Shown: positions 26,474 through 35,576 of the stretch, piece after piece
Position numbering within the stretch: position 1 is the first letter of the stretch
Layout of the letters: each line of letters opens with the position of its first letter
Assembly (NCBI RefSeq): GCF_003478335.1
Contig: NZ_QUFB01000001.1
Coordinates: forward strand, 1-64,000
Direction: 5' to 3'
DNA length: 64,000 nt
DNA from: Clostridium sp. AM49-4BH
Lineage (GTDB): Bacteria; Bacillota; Clostridia; Lachnospirales; Lachnospiraceae
Position numbers and translations under genes: made by a program
Notes under the pieces: generated by a model
What the model was told of the DNA's origin: nothing
What the model saw: only the letters and a program-made list of their open reading frames with translations
Database searches by the model: none

Positions 26474-26507
26474 AGAGTAGGATACATAAAGAGCTGGAGG
26501 TGTAGGA

Positions 26508-26888
26508 ATGTTATTGATGACGGCTAATTTTTCTGCACTGTCCAGCTTTTTTAAGTTGATCGGCCTGTTGATCTTATTGATCGTACTGTTGTTTGCCGCA
26601 TCTTTTGTAAGTAAATGGTATGCCGGGGCGATGTCAGGTAAGAAATATGCAGGAAATATTAAGATTATTGAAACATATCCCATTGGTCAGGGAAAAATGA
26701 TACAGATCATACAGGTTGGCAAAAAATATATTGCATTAGTGCAGACAAAAGATTCGGTTGTCTTTTTGACTGAGCTTACGCAAGAGGATCTTTTGATAAA
26801 GGAGCCGGTGCAAATGCCTAGGACAGAAGGTTTTTCTGAGATGTTTCAGGAAATACTGAAACATAAAAAAAAGCCGGATAAACAGTGA
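26508..26888 (+). CDS. fliO: Flagellar biosynthetic protein FliO
   Basis: 126 aa: one membrane helix (LIGLLILLIVLLFAASFVSKW) and a cytoplasmic FliO domain (NIKIIETYPIGQGKMIQIIQVGKKYIALV). FliO helps assemble the FliP-FliR gate. The ATG follows CTGGAGGTG. Position before fliP and the ETYPIGQGK-like core support the call despite low conservation. Confidence 0.9.
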   Translation: MLLMTANFSALSSFFKLIGLLILLIVLLFAASFVSKWYAGAMSGKKYAGNIKIIETYPIGQGKMIQIIQVGKKYIALVQTKDSVVFLTELTQEDLLIKEPVQMPRTEGFSEMFQEILKHKKKPDKQ

Positions 26889-26951
26889 TCTGTTATATGA
26901 AGATTGAAGTGTGAAATGATAGCAATATGATAGAAAGGTACCAAGGGACAA

Positions 26952-27806
26952 TTGAGACAGAATATAAGAAAAAGATTTTTTTTAAAGCACAGAACGATGC
27001 GCGCAATTACGATATTAGTCGTTTTTTTATGTGTATGGTTTGCAGCGTCTCCTTCGTATGCGTTGGCAACGTCTGATCGCGTTGACAGTACAACAAGAAA
27101 TCAAATATCCGGGAATGCGGATGACGATGATAATACGTTAGATTTGAATATTACATCCAATGCCGGCAGCGTTACGTTGGAATCTACTTTACAGATTTTG
27201 ATCCTTCTTACGATCTTGTCGCTTGCACCTTCCATTTTGATCATGTTGACGTCGTTTACGCGTATTATTGTTGTCTTTCATTTTTTGAGAACAGCAATTG
27301 GAACACAGACAACGCCACCAAATCAGATATTGATCGGTCTGGCATTATTTATTACATTTGCGGTAATGAGTCCGGTGTTTAATGAAGTAAACACTAATGC
27401 GGTTCAGCCGTATATGGCTGGCAATCTGACACAGAAGAAGGCATTAGAAAAGGCTTCGGAACCTTTGAAAACATTTATGTTAAAGCAAACTAGAGAAAAG
27501 GATCTCAAATTATTTATGACGATCAATGACATTTCATCGGATGATATTGAGAGCTTTGATGATCTTTCTCTTATTACGGTCATACCGGCATTTATTATCA
27601 GTGAACTTCGAACTGCGTTTATTATTGGATTTTTATTGTATCTGCCGTTCATCGTTATTGATATGGTAGTGGCTTCGACACTGATGTCAATGGGTATGAT
27701 GATGTTGCCACCGACGACAATATCCCTGCCTTTTAAGATACTATTGTTTATATTGGCAGATGGATGGAACCTATTGATCGGACAGTTAGTGCAGTCGTTC
27801 CATTAA
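26952..27806 (+). CDS. fliP: Flagellar export gate protein FliP
   Basis: 284 aa with a cleavable-type signal peptide (ITILVVFLCVWFAASPSYALA) and the FliP core (LSLAPSILIMLTSFTRIIVVFHFLRTAIGTQ, in part SLAPSILIMLTSFTRI; later DMVVASTLMSMGMMMLPP). The annotated start is TTG at 26952 after CAAGGG; an ATG at 26997 just before the signal peptide is the alternative. The core and order fliO-fliP-fliQ-fliR are secure. Confidence 0.95.
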   Translation: MRQNIRKRFFLKHRTMRAITILVVFLCVWFAASPSYALATSDRVDSTTRNQISGNADDDDNTLDLNITSNAGSVTLESTLQILILLTILSLAPSILIMLTSFTRIIVVFHFLRTAIGTQTTPPNQILIGLALFITFAVMSPVFNEVNTNAVQPYMAGNLTQKKALEKASEPLKTFMLKQTREKDLKLFMTINDISSDDIESFDDLSLITVIPAFIISELRTAFIIGFLLYLPFIVIDMVVASTLMSMGMMMLPPTTISLPFKILLFILADGWNLLIGQLVQSFH

Positions 27807-27840
27807 CCATCAGAGGAACGAGTAGAAAGGAGACTGTGCA

Positions 27841-28110
27841 ATGAGTGAGAGTCTTGTGTTAGACATATCCCGTGAGACGATCTGGACAACGGTTGAATCA
27901 GCAGCTCCGCTGCTACTGATCTCGCTGATCATTGGATTGATCATTAGTATTTTTCAAACAGTTACTTCTATTCAGGAACAAACGCTGACTTTTGTGCCAA
28001 AGTTTTTAGCAATCATGCTGGTGTTGGTGCTGTGTGGCGGCTGGATCATGAATAATATGGTAGATCTATTTGAAGCATTGATGAAAAATATACCTCAATA
28101 TATTAAGTGA
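27841..28110 (+). CDS. fliQ: Flagellar export gate protein FliQ
   Basis: 89 aa, two membrane helices, with the FliQ pattern PLLLISLIIGLIISIFQTVTSIQEQTL (core IISIFQTVTSIQEQTL). It is part of the FliPQR pore. The ATG follows AAAGGAG. Confidence 0.95.
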   Translation: MSESLVLDISRETIWTTVESAAPLLLISLIIGLIISIFQTVTSIQEQTLTFVPKFLAIMLVLVLCGGWIMNNMVDLFEALMKNIPQYIK

Positions 28111-28199
28111 GTGATCGGTGAAGAGGACATAAAAGAAGACGGTCAGGTTATGGATCGTTTATCTGCAAATAACATCGAACAGATAAGGAGAGACGAACA

Positions 28200-28970
28200 T
28201 TGAATTTTACGGTTGAATACTTAGAATATATTTTATTGGTATTTATTCGGGTGGCTTCCGTTGTTTTTGTTGCTCCTTTTTTTGGTTCCAGTGAAATTCC
28301 GCGACGTGTAAAAGTTGCTATCGCGTTTTTTCTATCGTTGACGGTGATGAACCAGGTTGATTACAAGGCTGTGGAATATGCAAATATATTAGAATATTCC
28401 GGATTAGTGCTTAAAGAAGCGATTACCGGTATTATTATTGGTCTGGGATCCAGATTGTGTCTCTATATCTTTAATTTTTCCGGTAATATGTTGGATATGG
28501 AAATTGGCTTCTCGATGGTTCAGGAAATGGACCCGACAACAAATGTAAATTCAACGATCACATCAAATTTTTATATGTATATATTTATGCTTTTGTTTTT
28601 AGTATCAGACATGCATTATTTTATTATTGATGCTATGATGGATTCTTATCAGCTTGTACCAATTGGAGGTGCAAAATTTTCGGTCGATCTGTATCATATC
28701 ATGGTGACATTTATCACTAATTATTTTGTCATCGGTTTTCGAATTGTGCTTCCTATTTTTTGTTGTATGCTTGTCATCAATATTGTGCTTGGCATTTTGG
28801 CAAAGATTGCACCACAGATGAATATGTTTGTCGTTGGAATGCAACTTAAAGTGTTTGTGGGGCTTGTGTTGCTATTTCTGACGATGCAGTTGTTTGCCGG
28901 AGCAGCAGACTTCCTTTTTGATGAAATGCATACATTCACAAAATATTTTGTGCAGGCGATGGCAGCGTAG
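28200..28970 (+). CDS. fliR: Flagellar export gate protein FliR
   Basis: 256-aa polytopic membrane protein completing the FliP5-Q4-R1 gate. Family motifs are VFVAPFFGSSEIPRRVKVAIAFFLS (in part PFFGSSEIPRRVK), EAITGIIIGLGSRL, and APQMNMFVVGMQLKVFVGL. The start is TTG at 28200; AAGGAG at 28185-28190 is at correct spacing and no better ATG is available. Confidence 0.95.
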   Translation: MNFTVEYLEYILLVFIRVASVVFVAPFFGSSEIPRRVKVAIAFFLSLTVMNQVDYKAVEYANILEYSGLVLKEAITGIIIGLGSRLCLYIFNFSGNMLDMEIGFSMVQEMDPTTNVNSTITSNFYMYIFMLLFLVSDMHYFIIDAMMDSYQLVPIGGAKFSVDLYHIMVTFITNYFVIGFRIVLPIFCCMLVINIVLGILAKIAPQMNMFVVGMQLKVFVGLVLLFLTMQLFAGAADFLFDEMHTFTKYFVQAMAA

Positions 28971-29075
28971 ACGATAATAGTTGGCGTTGCTATTTTGTTG
29001 CAAATACGGTATAGTATAAAGAGGGTGTTTTTGCATCTTTATCAGAACAAAGCGATGATATTGGAGAGGAAATGT

Positions 29076-30194
29076 ATGGTTAGGCATGGCAGAATACGGT
29101 ATGATCTGCAGCTTTTTGCCAAAGATGGCGAGGGCGGCGAGAAAACCGAAAGCGCAACTCCCAAAAAACTGGAAGATGCCCGCAAAAAAGGTCAAGTGGC
29201 GAAAAGCATGGATGCCATAACGGCTGTGTCGTTGCTGGTGTTTTTCTTTTTGTTAAAGCTATTGATGGCATTTTTGGGCAGCCAATTTAAGGATGGTTTT
29301 TCGTTGTTTTTTGGGAAGATCAGCGATGTCACTAAGGATGAGTTTAATTTGCAGATGGCATGTGCTATATTGCAGCAACTGATCCAAAAGATCACGATCA
29401 TCTGCCTTCCTTTTTTGCTGAGTACATTTATTGTTGCATTTGCCGTAAACATTGTACAGGTTAAATGGAAGGTTTCTTTTGAACCGATAAAGCCTAAGTT
29501 TGACAAATTTAATCCGGTTAATGGTGTGAAGCGTCTGTTTTCAAAAGACAAGATCATGGAATTGCTTAAATCCATTGCTAAGATTTGTGTCATAATTTAT
29601 GTTGTTAAAAATTACCTGGAAGACAAATGGGCATTAGTGATGAATATGTATTCCTATACGTTGACTCAGGGTTTAGAGTTGTTGGGAGATATCATCATTA
29701 ATATTGGATTGCGTATCAGTGCATTATTTGTTGTCATCGCGGTAGTGGATATCGTTTATCAGAAATGGAAATTTCAGGAAGATATGAAGATGACCAAGCA
29801 GGAAGTTAAGGATGAGTATAAGCAGTCCGAGGGAGATCCCAAGGTAAAAAGCCAACAGAAATCCCGTATGCAGCAGGCATCCAGGCAGCGTATGATGCAA
29901 GAACTTCCAAATGCGGATGTTGTCATTACGAATCCGACACATCTGGCTGTGGCGATACGTTATGACAAGGAGAAACACGAGGCACCGGTTGTGGTTGCCA
30001 AAGGTGCTGATTATTTGGCGGCGAAGATCAAGGAAACGGCATCAAATTATCAGATCGAGATCGTGGAGAATAAACCATTAGCGAGAATGCTATATCATAA
30101 TGTTGAGATTGGAGCTGAGATTCCGCCCGAATTATACCAGATGGTGGCGGAAGTGTTGGCGTATGTATATAATCTGAAAGGGAAAACGGGATAA
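29076..30194 (+). CDS. flhB: Flagellar export switch protein FlhB
   Basis: Controls the switch from rod/hook to filament export by self-cleavage. 372 aa: family N-terminus (YDLQLFAKDGEGGEKTESAT, PKKLEDARKKGQVAKS), four membrane helices, then the cytoplasmic domain with the autocleavage motif NPTH at residues 286-289. I chose the ATG at 29076 after GGAGAGGA at 29063-29070. The frame is open to 28995, but the added residues have no family match. Confidence 0.96.
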   Translation: MVRHGRIRYDLQLFAKDGEGGEKTESATPKKLEDARKKGQVAKSMDAITAVSLLVFFFLLKLLMAFLGSQFKDGFSLFFGKISDVTKDEFNLQMACAILQQLIQKITIICLPFLLSTFIVAFAVNIVQVKWKVSFEPIKPKFDKFNPVNGVKRLFSKDKIMELLKSIAKICVIIYVVKNYLEDKWALVMNMYSYTLTQGLELLGDIIINIGLRISALFVVIAVVDIVYQKWKFQEDMKMTKQEVKDEYKQSEGDPKVKSQQKSRMQQASRQRMMQELPNADVVITNPTHLAVAIRYDKEKHEAPVVVAKGADYLAAKIKETASNYQIEIVENKPLARMLYHNVEIGAEIPPELYQMVAEVLAYVYNLKGKTG

Positions 30195-30226
30195 CGTTTC
30201 TTTCAGAAGACGATTAAAGGAGATAC

Positions 30227-32260
30227 ATGATGAAACGGACTGATTTAATGCTGGGATTATATATCCTGGTACCTATCATCTTTTTGATTATACCAATACC
30301 ATTGTTTTTGCTGGATATTTTGATGATGCTAAATCTGGCAATTGCATTGTTTATATTGTTTAATGCGCTGTTTTCGACAGAGGCGTTGAATATGTCGAGT
30401 TTTCCGACATTGCTGCTGATGACAACGTTGTTTCGTATTTCGTTGAATGTAGGATCGACGAGAAATATTCTGCTGAAAGGAGAGGCAGGTAACGTAGTTC
30501 AGGCGTTCGGCGAGTTTGTCGGTGGTGGAAATCTGATTGTTGGCGGTATTGTGTTTTTAATCTTGATCATTGTACAGTTTATCGTGATCAATAAAGGTTC
30601 TGAGCGTGTGTCGGAAGTAACAGCACGTTTTACGTTGGATGCCATGCCTGGTAAACAGATGGCGATCGATGCCGATTTAAATACGGGTGCGATCACAGAT
30701 GAACAGGCTAAGGAACGCCGTCAAAAGATTCAGGACGAATCTACTTTTTTCGGAGCGATGGATGGTGCTTCGAAGTATGTAAAGGGTGATGCGACAGCGG
30801 GGTTGATAATCACAGTGATCAATTTTGTCGGCGGTCTTGCTATCGGTGTTATGTCGCAGGGATTAGAAATGACAGAGGCATTGCAGAAATATTCCATACT
30901 CACGATCGGAGACGGTTTGGTCAGTCAGATACCATCATTGGTTATTTCGTTGTCAACCGGTGTGCTGGTAACAAAAGTATCAAAGGAGTCGGATCTTGGA
31001 AATGTGTTGATCACACAGTTGTTTTCGACGCCGAAGGTATTGTACATAGTCGGAGCGACGATGGCGTTACTTGGATTGACGCCGCTTCCAACATTAATCT
31101 GCTTTATTTATGCAATCTTGTTCATTGCTGCCGGTCGAGCTATCGAATCGGCGATGGAAGTACAAAATATTGAGACAGAGGTTGACGAGGAAGAAGAGAC
31201 AGCAGAGGAGATCAGAAGACCGGAGAATGTAGTCTCTTTGCTGCAGGTAGATCCGATCGAATTGGAATTTGGTTACGGAATCATTCCTCTGGCGGATGTG
31301 AACCAAGGTGGTGACCTGTTGGATCGAGTTGTTATGATACGTCGTCAGGTCGCACTGGAACTGGGATGTGTTGTTCCGATGATCCGTCTGAGAGATAATA
31401 TCCAACTTAATCCGAATCAGTATGTGATCAAGATCAAGGGCGTACCGATCAGTGAAGGCGAGATTTTATTTGATCACTACATGGCGATGAATCCGGGGTT
31501 TGTGGAAGAGGAAATCACGGGTATTCCAACATTCGAGCCGTCGTTCCATCTGCCGGCGATCTGGATCACGGAATCGCAGCGAGAACGTGCGGAATCTATG
31601 GGGTATACGGTAGTTGATCCGCCATCGATCATTGCAACACATCTTACAGAAGTGATCCGCAGTCATTTAGATGAGTTGCTTACGAGACAGGATGTGCAGA
31701 ATTTGATCAATAACATTCAGGAAGCAAATACAACGTTGATATCTGAACTTGTACCTAAAATGCTGAGTGTTGGTGAGATACAGAAAGTATTGCAGAACCT
31801 GCTTCGTGAAGGAATTTCAATTCGCGATCTGGTGACGATCTTTGAAACACTTGCCGATAATGCGACAAGCACTAGAGATACGGATGTTTTGACGGAATAT
31901 GTCCGACAAAGTCTGAAACGGGCGATCTCGAATAAATACTTCCCGCCTAATGAGATGACCAGTGTTGTTACATTGGATCCAAAAATTGAGCAGGAAATTA
32001 TGGGATCTATCAAACAGACAGAACAGGGTACTTATATTAATTTAGAGCCGGACAAGACGCAGACGATCCTAAAGTCGGTTGGAGAGGAAATGGAAAAAAT
32101 GGAAGAATTGGGAAAAAATCCAATTATTGTTACATCGCCGATCGTTCGGCTTTATTTTAAGAAACTGACGGAAGAGCAATTTCAGGATTTGATCGTTGTA
32201 TCTTATAATGAAATTGACAGCAATGTAGAATTACAATCAATAGGGATGGTGACAGTATAG
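30227..32260 (+). CDS. flhA: Flagellar export gate protein FlhA
   Basis: 677 aa, about eight membrane helices in the first half followed by the large cytoplasmic ring domain. The conserved segments SSFPTLLLMTTLFRISLNVG, the loop LDAMPGKQMAIDADLNTG and the C-terminal EVIRSHLDELLTRQDVQNL are present. The ring domain docks chaperone-bound substrates. AAAGGAG precedes ATGATG at 30227. The stop overlaps the flhF GTG by one base. Confidence 0.97.
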   Translation: MMKRTDLMLGLYILVPIIFLIIPIPLFLLDILMMLNLAIALFILFNALFSTEALNMSSFPTLLLMTTLFRISLNVGSTRNILLKGEAGNVVQAFGEFVGGGNLIVGGIVFLILIIVQFIVINKGSERVSEVTARFTLDAMPGKQMAIDADLNTGAITDEQAKERRQKIQDESTFFGAMDGASKYVKGDATAGLIITVINFVGGLAIGVMSQGLEMTEALQKYSILTIGDGLVSQIPSLVISLSTGVLVTKVSKESDLGNVLITQLFSTPKVLYIVGATMALLGLTPLPTLICFIYAILFIAAGRAIESAMEVQNIETEVDEEEETAEEIRRPENVVSLLQVDPIELEFGYGIIPLADVNQGGDLLDRVVMIRRQVALELGCVVPMIRLRDNIQLNPNQYVIKIKGVPISEGEILFDHYMAMNPGFVEEEITGIPTFEPSFHLPAIWITESQRERAESMGYTVVDPPSIIATHLTEVIRSHLDELLTRQDVQNLINNIQEANTTLISELVPKMLSVGEIQKVLQNLLREGISIRDLVTIFETLADNATSTRDTDVLTEYVRQSLKRAISNKYFPPNEMTSVVTLDPKIEQEIMGSIKQTEQGTYINLEPDKTQTILKSVGEEMEKMEELGKNPIIVTSPIVRLYFKKLTEEQFQDLIVVSYNEIDSNVELQSIGMVTV

Positions 32261-33513
32261 TGGTTATCAAAAAGTATATAGCACAAACAGAAGACCTTGC
32301 TACACAGATGGCGCAAAATGAACTGGGGAAGGATGTTGTTATTATGAATGTCAAAAAAACAACGCCCAAGGGCTTGTTTAAGTTGTTTCGCAAACCTCAT
32401 GTAGAGCTTACGGCGGCAATTGACGATACAGCAGAGAATGCTGAAAAACCGGATTTTAGTAAACTGCAGGAGGCAATTCGAAGACGGTCAGAATATACGG
32501 CGCCGGATTCTAAAGCAGCTATGCAGGAAGCAAAACGGAAACAAATGCAGCAAAATGATCAAATTCTTCCGGATGAGCCGGACGAAAGGGTTAACGAGTC
32601 TGTGATCAATGAGCAGAAGATGATTGAACAAAAGTTGTCAAAACTGCAGAATCTTTTGGAAAAGCAGATGGGGACTGCGAAAGAGACGGAAACCAAGCAG
32701 AATGATAAAACAGATGACAAAATGGACGCTTATTTTCAGATGATCAAGAAAAAGATGCTTGAAAATGAGGTTCAGGAACAATATGTGGATCAGATCCTAA
32801 AAGAGGTAAAGAGCGGTTCCAGAAAAGAATGGACGTTAGATAATGTGTTAGCGGGGGTATATCAAAAGATCATATTAAAAATTGGTCAGCCACATTTGAT
32901 CGACGTTAAAACGACAAAGACCAAATACATTTTCTTTGTAGGTCCGACGGGTGTTGGTAAGACAACGACAATTGCAAAGATTGCTTCCACATTAAAACTC
33001 ACAAAAAAAACCAGGGTTGCGCTGATCACAGCAGATACGTATCGCATTGCCGCAGTAGAGCAGCTAAAAACCTATGCCAATATTTTGGGTATACCATTAG
33101 AAGTTGTTTATTCGGCAGATGAAATGGATAAAACCATTGATGAACTAAAAGAGTTTGACCTTGTATTTGTTGACACGGCAGGACGTTCACATCAAAATGC
33201 AGAACAAGTGCAGGATATTAAAAAGATCTTAGATAAAGTGCCTGAAGAAGATAAAGAGGTCTATCTGGTACTAAGTGCAACTACAAAATACAAGGATTTG
33301 AAGAAAATATCAGAAGTGTATCGTAAGATCACAGAATATTATTTGATCTTTACGAAATTAGACGAAACGGATACCGTTGGCAATATTTTTAACATCCATA
33401 TGTTGACCGGTGCACAGTTATCTTATGCGACGTGGGGACAAAATGTGCCGGATGATATTGGAAAAATGGATGCACAAAAAATAACAAAACAGCTTTTAGG
33501 AGGGAATGGCTGA
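32260..33513 (+). CDS. flhF: SRP-like GTPase FlhF
   Basis: Sets flagellar placement and number. 417 aa: the N-terminal B domain is variable and Lys/Gln-rich (about residues 60-160). The NG GTPase domain has the P-loop GPTGVGKT at residues 228-235, ITADTYRIAAVEQL, and DTAGRSHQN. The GTG start overlaps the last base of the flhA stop (TAGTG). It couples again to flhG through TGATG at 33511-33515. Confidence 0.96.
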   Translation: MVIKKYIAQTEDLATQMAQNELGKDVVIMNVKKTTPKGLFKLFRKPHVELTAAIDDTAENAEKPDFSKLQEAIRRRSEYTAPDSKAAMQEAKRKQMQQNDQILPDEPDERVNESVINEQKMIEQKLSKLQNLLEKQMGTAKETETKQNDKTDDKMDAYFQMIKKKMLENEVQEQYVDQILKEVKSGSRKEWTLDNVLAGVYQKIILKIGQPHLIDVKTTKTKYIFFVGPTGVGKTTTIAKIASTLKLTKKTRVALITADTYRIAAVEQLKTYANILGIPLEVVYSADEMDKTIDELKEFDLVFVDTAGRSHQNAEQVQDIKKILDKVPEEDKEVYLVLSATTKYKDLKKISEVYRKITEYYLIFTKLDETDTVGNIFNIHMLTGAQLSYATWGQNVPDDIGKMDAQKITKQLLGGNG

Positions 33514-34397
33514 TGGATCAAGCTGAGCGTTTACGCAACATTATAAAAAATCAAAATAGAAGACAGCATTTAGCCAAAGTCATTACCGTTACAAGTGGCA
33601 AGGGCGGCGTTGGAAAGTCTAATATATCTGTTAATCTGGCTATTACTCTCAGTAAAATGGGTAAGCGAGTAGTTATTTTAGATGCTGATTTTGGTCTTGC
33701 GAATATTGAGATCATGCTCGGAATCCGGCCGAAGTACAATCTGGCCGATATGATGTTTCATGGTAAGGGAGTTTGTGACATCATTGCGTCAGGCCCGGAA
33801 AATATTGGATTTATTTCAGGGGGATCCGGTATTCGGGAGATGACTAATTTATCGCGTGATCAGATACAAAATCTAGTTCGTTCCGTATATGAATTGGATC
33901 AGGTAGCTGATGTGATATTAATTGATACCGGTGCGGGTATTTCGGATTCTGTGATCGATCTGGTGCTCTGTAGCAGTCAGGTGCTTCTCGTTGTGACACC
34001 GGAGCCTACGTCGATCACGGATGCCTATGCTCTTTTGAAAACTTTGCAGCGACAGGAAGAGTTCGAGGGCGGCAAAATGAAGATTCATATGATCAGCAAT
34101 CGAACGCAGTCAGAAGATGAGGGCAGAGAATTATATCGAAAGTTGAGTGCGGTGTCTAGTAAATTTTTGCAGATGGAGATGGAATACCTTGGAAGCGTTC
34201 CACATGATTTCAAATTGCAAAATGCCGTAATGCGGCAGGAACCGGTTACGATTGCTTACCCGAATGCACCGGCAAGCAAAGCGATCAGTCGGATTGCCAG
34301 ACAAATTATCAACCAACCGGCGAACACGCCTGGAGCATTTACAGCAAAAGGTTTATCTGGTCTTTTTGCGCGTATGTTTCGGAATGGTCAGCGGTAA
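33513..34397 (+). CDS. flhG: MinD-like ATPase FlhG (FleN/YlxH)
   Basis: 294-aa ParA/MinD-type ATPase that limits flagellar number with FlhF. The deviant Walker A KGGVGKS is at residues 30-36 (VTSGKGGVGKSNISVNLA), followed by VVILDADFGLANIEIMLG. The N-terminal DQAERLRNI segment is the FlhF-GTPase-activating motif (DQA.xLR). The start overlaps the flhF stop. It precedes cheB by 14 bp. Confidence 0.95.
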   Translation: MDQAERLRNIIKNQNRRQHLAKVITVTSGKGGVGKSNISVNLAITLSKMGKRVVILDADFGLANIEIMLGIRPKYNLADMMFHGKGVCDIIASGPENIGFISGGSGIREMTNLSRDQIQNLVRSVYELDQVADVILIDTGAGISDSVIDLVLCSSQVLLVVTPEPTSITDAYALLKTLQRQEEFEGGKMKIHMISNRTQSEDEGRELYRKLSAVSSKFLQMEMEYLGSVPHDFKLQNAVMRQEPVTIAYPNAPASKAISRIARQIINQPANTPGAFTAKGLSGLFARMFRNGQR

Positions 34398-34411
34398 AAG
34401 GGGAATACGTC

Positions 34412-35575
34412 ATGAAAAATATTTTAATTGTAGATGACTCTGCACTCATGAGAAGAGTACTCTCTGATATAATAGATGATAACAAGGAACTCAATGCAGC
34501 ATATCTGGCAGAGGACGGTGTGGAGGCACTGGAAATTTTAGACTCTGGAGCAAAGGTTGATGCTATTGTTTTAGATATCAATATGCCTCGAATGGATGGC
34601 ATTGCCTTTTTGAAAGTGTTGAATGAGAGACATCAACGTGAGAAGGTGTTAATCGTCAGCACATTAGCTCAGAAAGGCGGCGCGGAAACTATTCGTGCGT
34701 TGGAGCTCGGTGCTTTTGACTTTATTACAAAGCCAACAAGTCTTTCCGAAGCGAAGGGTCCTTTCTTTATCAATATGTTCATAAGGATGCTTTATGTGGC
34801 AACGGGATTATCTACGGCAGGATTGGATACCGGAGAGGAGCAGTCGGTTCCGAAACCGGAAACACAGAAAACTGTGTTTAAGAAATTGTTTCACATACAA
34901 AAAGCACCTGTCATGCAGAGAAAGCGTGGCGGCGTAGCAGGAGAGGTGAAAGCAGATCGTTCCAAGCATTCCAAAGAACCGCTGGTGCTGGGTGCAAATA
35001 AGATCGTAGCACTTGCCTGTTCCACAGGGGGACCGAAAGCATTGCAACAGGTCATTCCAAAACTGCCGTCGAATCTCGATGCGTCAGTTGTCATTGTACA
35101 GCATATGCCGGAAGGATTTACCGGATCGCTTGCAAGACGTTTGAATGAACTAAGTGAGATCACGGTCAAAGAAGCAGAGCATGGTGAACCGTTGCGGAAA
35201 GGAACTGTTTATATTGCAAAGGGCGGTTTTCAGTTTCGCGTAATGGAGAAAAATAAGCATGAGCAGTATTTGTCCGTTACGATCGAGGAGGCCAGAAATG
35301 CATTAAAACCCTGTGCAGATATTATGTATGAGTCGTTGATGAACGTCTCCTGTGATGAGATAACCTGTGTGGTTTTGACCGGAATGGGCTCTGATGGGAC
35401 AGACGGTATTTTACAATTGGAACAAGTCAAGCAGATTTATGTAATTGCGCAGGATGAAGAGAGCAGTACGGTGTATGGTATGCCACGAGCGATTGCCACA
35501 GCCGGAGCTGTTGACGAAGTTGTCGAGCTGCAGCAGATTGCAGAAACAATCATTAAACACGTGGGGGTGCAATGA
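34412..35575 (+). CDS. cheB: Chemotaxis protein-glutamate methylesterase CheB
   Basis: 387 aa. The N-terminal receiver domain has Asp55 as the phosphoacceptor (AIVLDINMPRMDG). The C-terminal methylesterase has the Ser-His-Asp sites (ACSTGGPKALQQV, VIVQHMPEGFTGSLA, VLTGMGSDGTDGI). It removes methyl groups from, or deamidates, chemoreceptors. The partner methyltransferase CheR is not in this window. The linker (about 140-190) is long and basic. Confidence 0.96.
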   Translation: MKNILIVDDSALMRRVLSDIIDDNKELNAAYLAEDGVEALEILDSGAKVDAIVLDINMPRMDGIAFLKVLNERHQREKVLIVSTLAQKGGAETIRALELGAFDFITKPTSLSEAKGPFFINMFIRMLYVATGLSTAGLDTGEEQSVPKPETQKTVFKKLFHIQKAPVMQRKRGGVAGEVKADRSKHSKEPLVLGANKIVALACSTGGPKALQQVIPKLPSNLDASVVIVQHMPEGFTGSLARRLNELSEITVKEAEHGEPLRKGTVYIAKGGFQFRVMEKNKHEQYLSVTIEEARNALKPCADIMYESLMNVSCDEITCVVLTGMGSDGTDGILQLEQVKQIYVIAQDEESSTVYGMPRAIATAGAVDEVVELQQIAETIIKHVGVQ

Positions 35576-35576
35576 A

